Below are positions 4,963 to 5,587 of a DNA stretch of 5,587 nucleotides, piece by piece. The DNA lies in the NCBI GenBank assembly GCA_031278075.1, contig JAITLE010000210.1:1-5587 (forward strand), in the 5' to 3' direction. The notes under the pieces were generated by a model. The model was not told where the DNA came from, did no database searches, and worked only from the letters and a program-made list of their open reading frames with translations. Each line of letters begins with the position of its first letter. Position 1 is the stretch's first letter. Source of the stretch: Bifidobacteriaceae bacterium. Its GTDB lineage: Bacteria > Actinomycetota > Actinomycetes > Actinomycetales > WQXJ01. The translations under genes and the position numbers were made by a program.

Positions 4963-5587
4963 GCAGTGTGGCGGCCGCCCGGGCGCTGCTGGCCGGGTTG
5001 ATCGAGGGTGGGCTGACCCACCTGGTGCTGGCGCCGGGTTCGCGCAGCGCGCCGCTGGTTCACGCGGCCGCTGAGGCGGAGGCGCGGGGCGAGGTCACAC
5101 TGACAGTTCGGATCGACGAGCGGGTCGCGGCGTTCACGGCTCTGGGCTTGGCGACGGCTGGTTCGGGGATCGTCGGGGTCGTCACCACCTCTGGCACCGC
5201 GGTGGCGAACTTGCATCCCGCGGCGCTGGAGGCAGCCGCGGCCCGGACGCCTTTGATCGCGATCACCGCCGACCGCCCGGCGGAGCTTCAAGGTGTGGGC
5301 GCCAACCAGACCGTGGACCAACGAGGTGTGTTCGGGGCGGCGCCCCGCTGGGAGCGCACTCTGGAGGCGGGGATCGACCCGGCGGGCGCCCGGGCCGCTG
5401 GTTTGGCGGCCGCCGCTGCGGCTTCGGGGCGCCGGTCGGGCGTGCCCGGCCTGGCCCACATCAATGTGCGATTCCGCGAGCCGCTCACTCCGCCGCCGGG
5501 GGCGGCTGTCCCGGCGCCGCTCGGGGGCGGGCGGGGGCCGGAATCCGCGCGGGTTGAAGGGGAGTCCCGCTTTGGCGGGGTCGTGGT
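4959..5587 (+). CDS. menD: SEPHCHC synthase (MenD), N-terminal part, cut by the window edge
   Basis: MenD is the thiamine diphosphate enzyme that joins isochorismate and 2-oxoglutarate (with loss of CO2) to form SEPHCHC, the first committed step toward menaquinone. From the GTG at 4959 the frame stays open to the window end, 209 complete codons of a protein usually 550-600 residues long. Visible motifs are LVLAPGSRSAPL (22-33), VRIDERVAAFTALGLA (50-65), TTSGTAVANLHPAALEA (76-92), PLIAITADRPAEL (98-110) and GANQTVDQ (114-121). Glu54 in IDER is the conserved glutamate that activates the cofactor. The thiamine-binding C-terminal domain is outside the window. The start overlaps the menC stop as GTGA (4959-4962), which indicates translational coupling; a second in-frame GTG at 4968 is a possible alternative. 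Residues after about 160 become very Ala/Gly/Pro-rich. Confidence 0.93.
   Translation, partial: MSSVAAARALLAGLIEGGLTHLVLAPGSRSAPLVHAAAEAEARGEVTLTVRIDERVAAFTALGLATAGSGIVGVVTTSGTAVANLHPAALEAAAARTPLIAITADRPAELQGVGANQTVDQRGVFGAAPRWERTLEAGIDPAGARAAGLAAAAAASGRRSGVPGLAHINVRFREPLTPPPGAAVPAPLGGGRGPESARVEGESRFGGVV

Noticed and set aside
3999..5459. Long minus-strand open frame (486 codons) opposite menC and menD
   Set aside because: It is antisense to two enzymes with all catalytic motifs intact. Its translation is Arg/Pro/Ala/Ser-rich without domains, a normal shadow in GC-rich DNA.

Overview
The window looks like chromosomal DNA from a high-GC actinobacterium. Coding regions have strongly G/C-biased third codon positions. 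The menaquinone enzymes have actinobacterial-type sequences: MenB closely follows the form I recall from Mycobacterium tuberculosis and carries the type II Asp in its QTD..VGSFD motif. The menB and menC promoters look leaderless, which is common in actinobacteria. I cannot name a genus from the sequence alone.

Layout. (1) Positions 1-117 hold the last 38 codons of an unrecognised plus-strand gene with a helical, charged tail, lower GC and a TTA codon. (2) Positions 118-567 are a non-coding, repeat-rich intergenic region. It has two 46-nt imperfect direct repeats (195-240 and 372-417) around a 20-bp inverted repeat with a 17-nt loop (258-314), several smaller hairpins and a strong G+T strand bias. 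This is the least ordinary DNA in the window. (3) Positions 568-1629 (+) encode a DUF3048 (YerB-like) lipoprotein with a clear lipobox and a strong ribosome binding site. (4) It converges, with a 6-bp gap, on a minus-strand gene (1636-2946) for a pRiA4b ORF-3-like protein with a long unassigned C-terminal half. (5) That gene lies 36 bp downstream of menB (2983-3969, -) on the same strand, so the two may share a transcript. (6) A 42-bp spacer separates menB from the divergent menC (4012-4962, +). menD (4959 to the window edge, +) overlaps the menC stop by 4 nt.

How the genes work together. MenD, MenC and MenB catalyse three steps of the classical o-succinylbenzoate route to menaquinone. MenD makes SEPHCHC from isochorismate and 2-oxoglutarate. 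MenC dehydrates SHCHC to o-succinylbenzoate. MenB closes the ring of OSB-CoA to give 1,4-dihydroxy-2-naphthoyl-CoA. MenF, MenH, MenE, MenA and MenG are not in view. The menB-menC spacer is unusually symmetric: start codons, candidate -10 hexamers and an imperfect 24-bp dyad all share one centre, which suggests coordinated or mutually exclusive expression of the two arms.

I see no CRISPR array, tRNA, rRNA, complete transposon or obvious new defence system. The candidates most worth a second look are the composite repeat at 195-417 and the symmetric menB-menC promoter region.
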